From NCBI GenBank assembly GCA_037957365.1, contig JARHVA010008353.1, positions 62,001 through 126,000 on the forward strand: a DNA stretch of 64,000 nt, in the 5' to 3' direction. Shown piece by piece: positions 63,108-64,000 of the stretch. Each line of letters opens with the position of its first letter. The stretch's first letter is position 1. The translations under genes and the position numbers were made by a program. The notes under the pieces are model-generated. The model was not told the origin of the DNA, made no database searches, and saw only the letters and a program-made list of their open reading frames with translations. Origin of the DNA: Torreya grandis. Taxonomy: Eukaryota > Streptophyta > Pinopsida > Cupressales > Taxaceae.

Positions 63108-64000
63108 TTGCATTTTGCTCATATCTCTTCAGTCATAATGAAGTCTCCTATAAGAATCTTCTTAGATATCTTGAATCCATTTAGATACTATATGGAATGT
63201 TCATTTTTTTGTCTATTTTCCTCCCAAGAGCACCATCACTCTTGGGCCACCTCTTCTCCTCCTTCATCCTTAAACTATAATATGGTGCAAATAACACCTC
63301 AAGATGAAGTTGATGGACCTAATCCTTTCTATACTTACCAAGAAACTTCTCATCTTAAAAATTTTCAAACTAATGTGGGAGTAATTGATACAAGTTTACT
63401 TTAAAATCCCACTAATAATCCTCCCCTAACACCAATTTGGGGAGTGTTCCTACCAACACCAACCCACTTCTTGATAAAACTCAAATTTTAGCCCAAGTTA
63501 TCCAATAAATGAACATAATACAAAATTATAACACCAACCAAATGATGCAACTTCAACAACATTAATTAGTGTGGATAATCAACCTCCAACTATGCATCCT
63601 CAAGCTAATCCTAATTTCACTCCCCCACCCCTTCGAGATGCCTCAGGCAATGTTATTCCTCAACCCATAATGAATAATAAGATGATTTAAACCATTCAAA
63701 ATTATCCTTTATCTCTATTAATTATATCAATTTATACTAGTAACATATCTCCAACTATCAAATATTATGGGATGAATGATCTTACCTCATTTCTTAAAGC
63801 CTTTTACAACCTATATAAATAGTGGATCCAAACTAATATCTTCGTCACAACTAAAATCTTAGTGAAAACTTTTACTGATGATGTATTAAAATGGTATAAT
63901 CAAATTCCCCAACATTATATTTAGCAACTTGAATATTTGGTTAATCCTTTGGTTAAAGAGTTTGAATATAATGACCTTCCCAAAAAAATTCTTAGCCACT
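63108..64000 (+). pseudogene. Gag relic of the second family member, runs off the window
   Basis: The first open part (63108-63404) is Ser/Pro-rich. The capsid core follows with stops: 'LTSFLKAFYNLYK' near 63780-63820 and 'ILVKTFTDDVLKWYNQIP' near 63858-63912, parallel to 'LLAKTLSRDV-DLYNELK' in element A. Incomplete at the right edge. Confidence 0.6.

Larger units (their letters stand above)
60536..64000 (+). mobile_element. Second element A family member, cut by window end
   Basis: LTR, primer site, repeat-bearing leader and gag follow in the same order as in element A. Sequence agreement is clear but lower than between element A's own LTRs, so it is a separate, diverged copy. The 3' part is outside the window. 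Confidence 0.7.

Overview
This is a stretch of a large, repeat-filled plant nuclear genome. The evidence is AT-rich intergenic DNA, Ty1/copia and Ty3/gypsy retrotransposons with plant-type primer-binding sites, and plant LINEs with a DUF4283/zinc-knuckle ORF1. The style of the gypsy pol domains and the strong decay of every copy make a gymnosperm such as a conifer a reasonable guess, but that is an impression from memory and was not checked. I found no host protein-coding gene, tRNA, rRNA or CRISPR array. Almost everything recognisable is a transposable element or a broken piece of one.

Layout. (1) Positions 1-24548: a plus-strand Ty3/gypsy element ('element A'). It has a 5' LTR cut by the window edge, a primer site, a leader with tandem repeats, gag and protease relics, a long unassigned interior and a 3' LTR. 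A 4.6 kb internally deleted copia element with a perfect 5-bp target duplication sits inside it (14798-19379). (2) 24770-25345 and 32871-33834: pieces of an older minus-strand gypsy element (gag relic, Met-type primer site, LTR). It acts as the host for later insertions. (3) 25614-32762: a minus-strand copia element of SIRE/Maximus type inserted in that host, with a foreign-looking block rich in minisatellites at about 26740-28780. (4) 33835-57392: a very large minus-strand Ty3/gypsy element whose two LTRs are each about 7.35 kb. Each LTR carries the relic of an ORF of about 1,470 codons. The interior holds gag, protease, an extra RNase H, reverse transcriptase, RNase H and integrase relics. 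A 1.7 kb LINE derivative that has ORF1 but no ORF2 is inserted in its right-hand LTR. (5) 57393-60535: remains of the host LTR, a LINE ORF2 relic and an unrecognised single-frame relic. (6) 60536 to the end: a second, diverged member of the element A family, running off the window.

How the pieces fit. The order of nesting can be read directly. The older minus-strand gypsy was hit by element A, by the SIRE-like copia and by the giant-LTR gypsy. Later the small copia landed in element A and the LINE derivative landed in the giant LTR. By eye the small copia's LTRs are about 93% identical and the giant LTRs about 87-88%. Most coding damage looks like C-to-T or G-to-A change, as expected for long-methylated DNA. 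The most unusual object is the giant-LTR element with its LTR-borne reading frame and its displaced extra RNase H.
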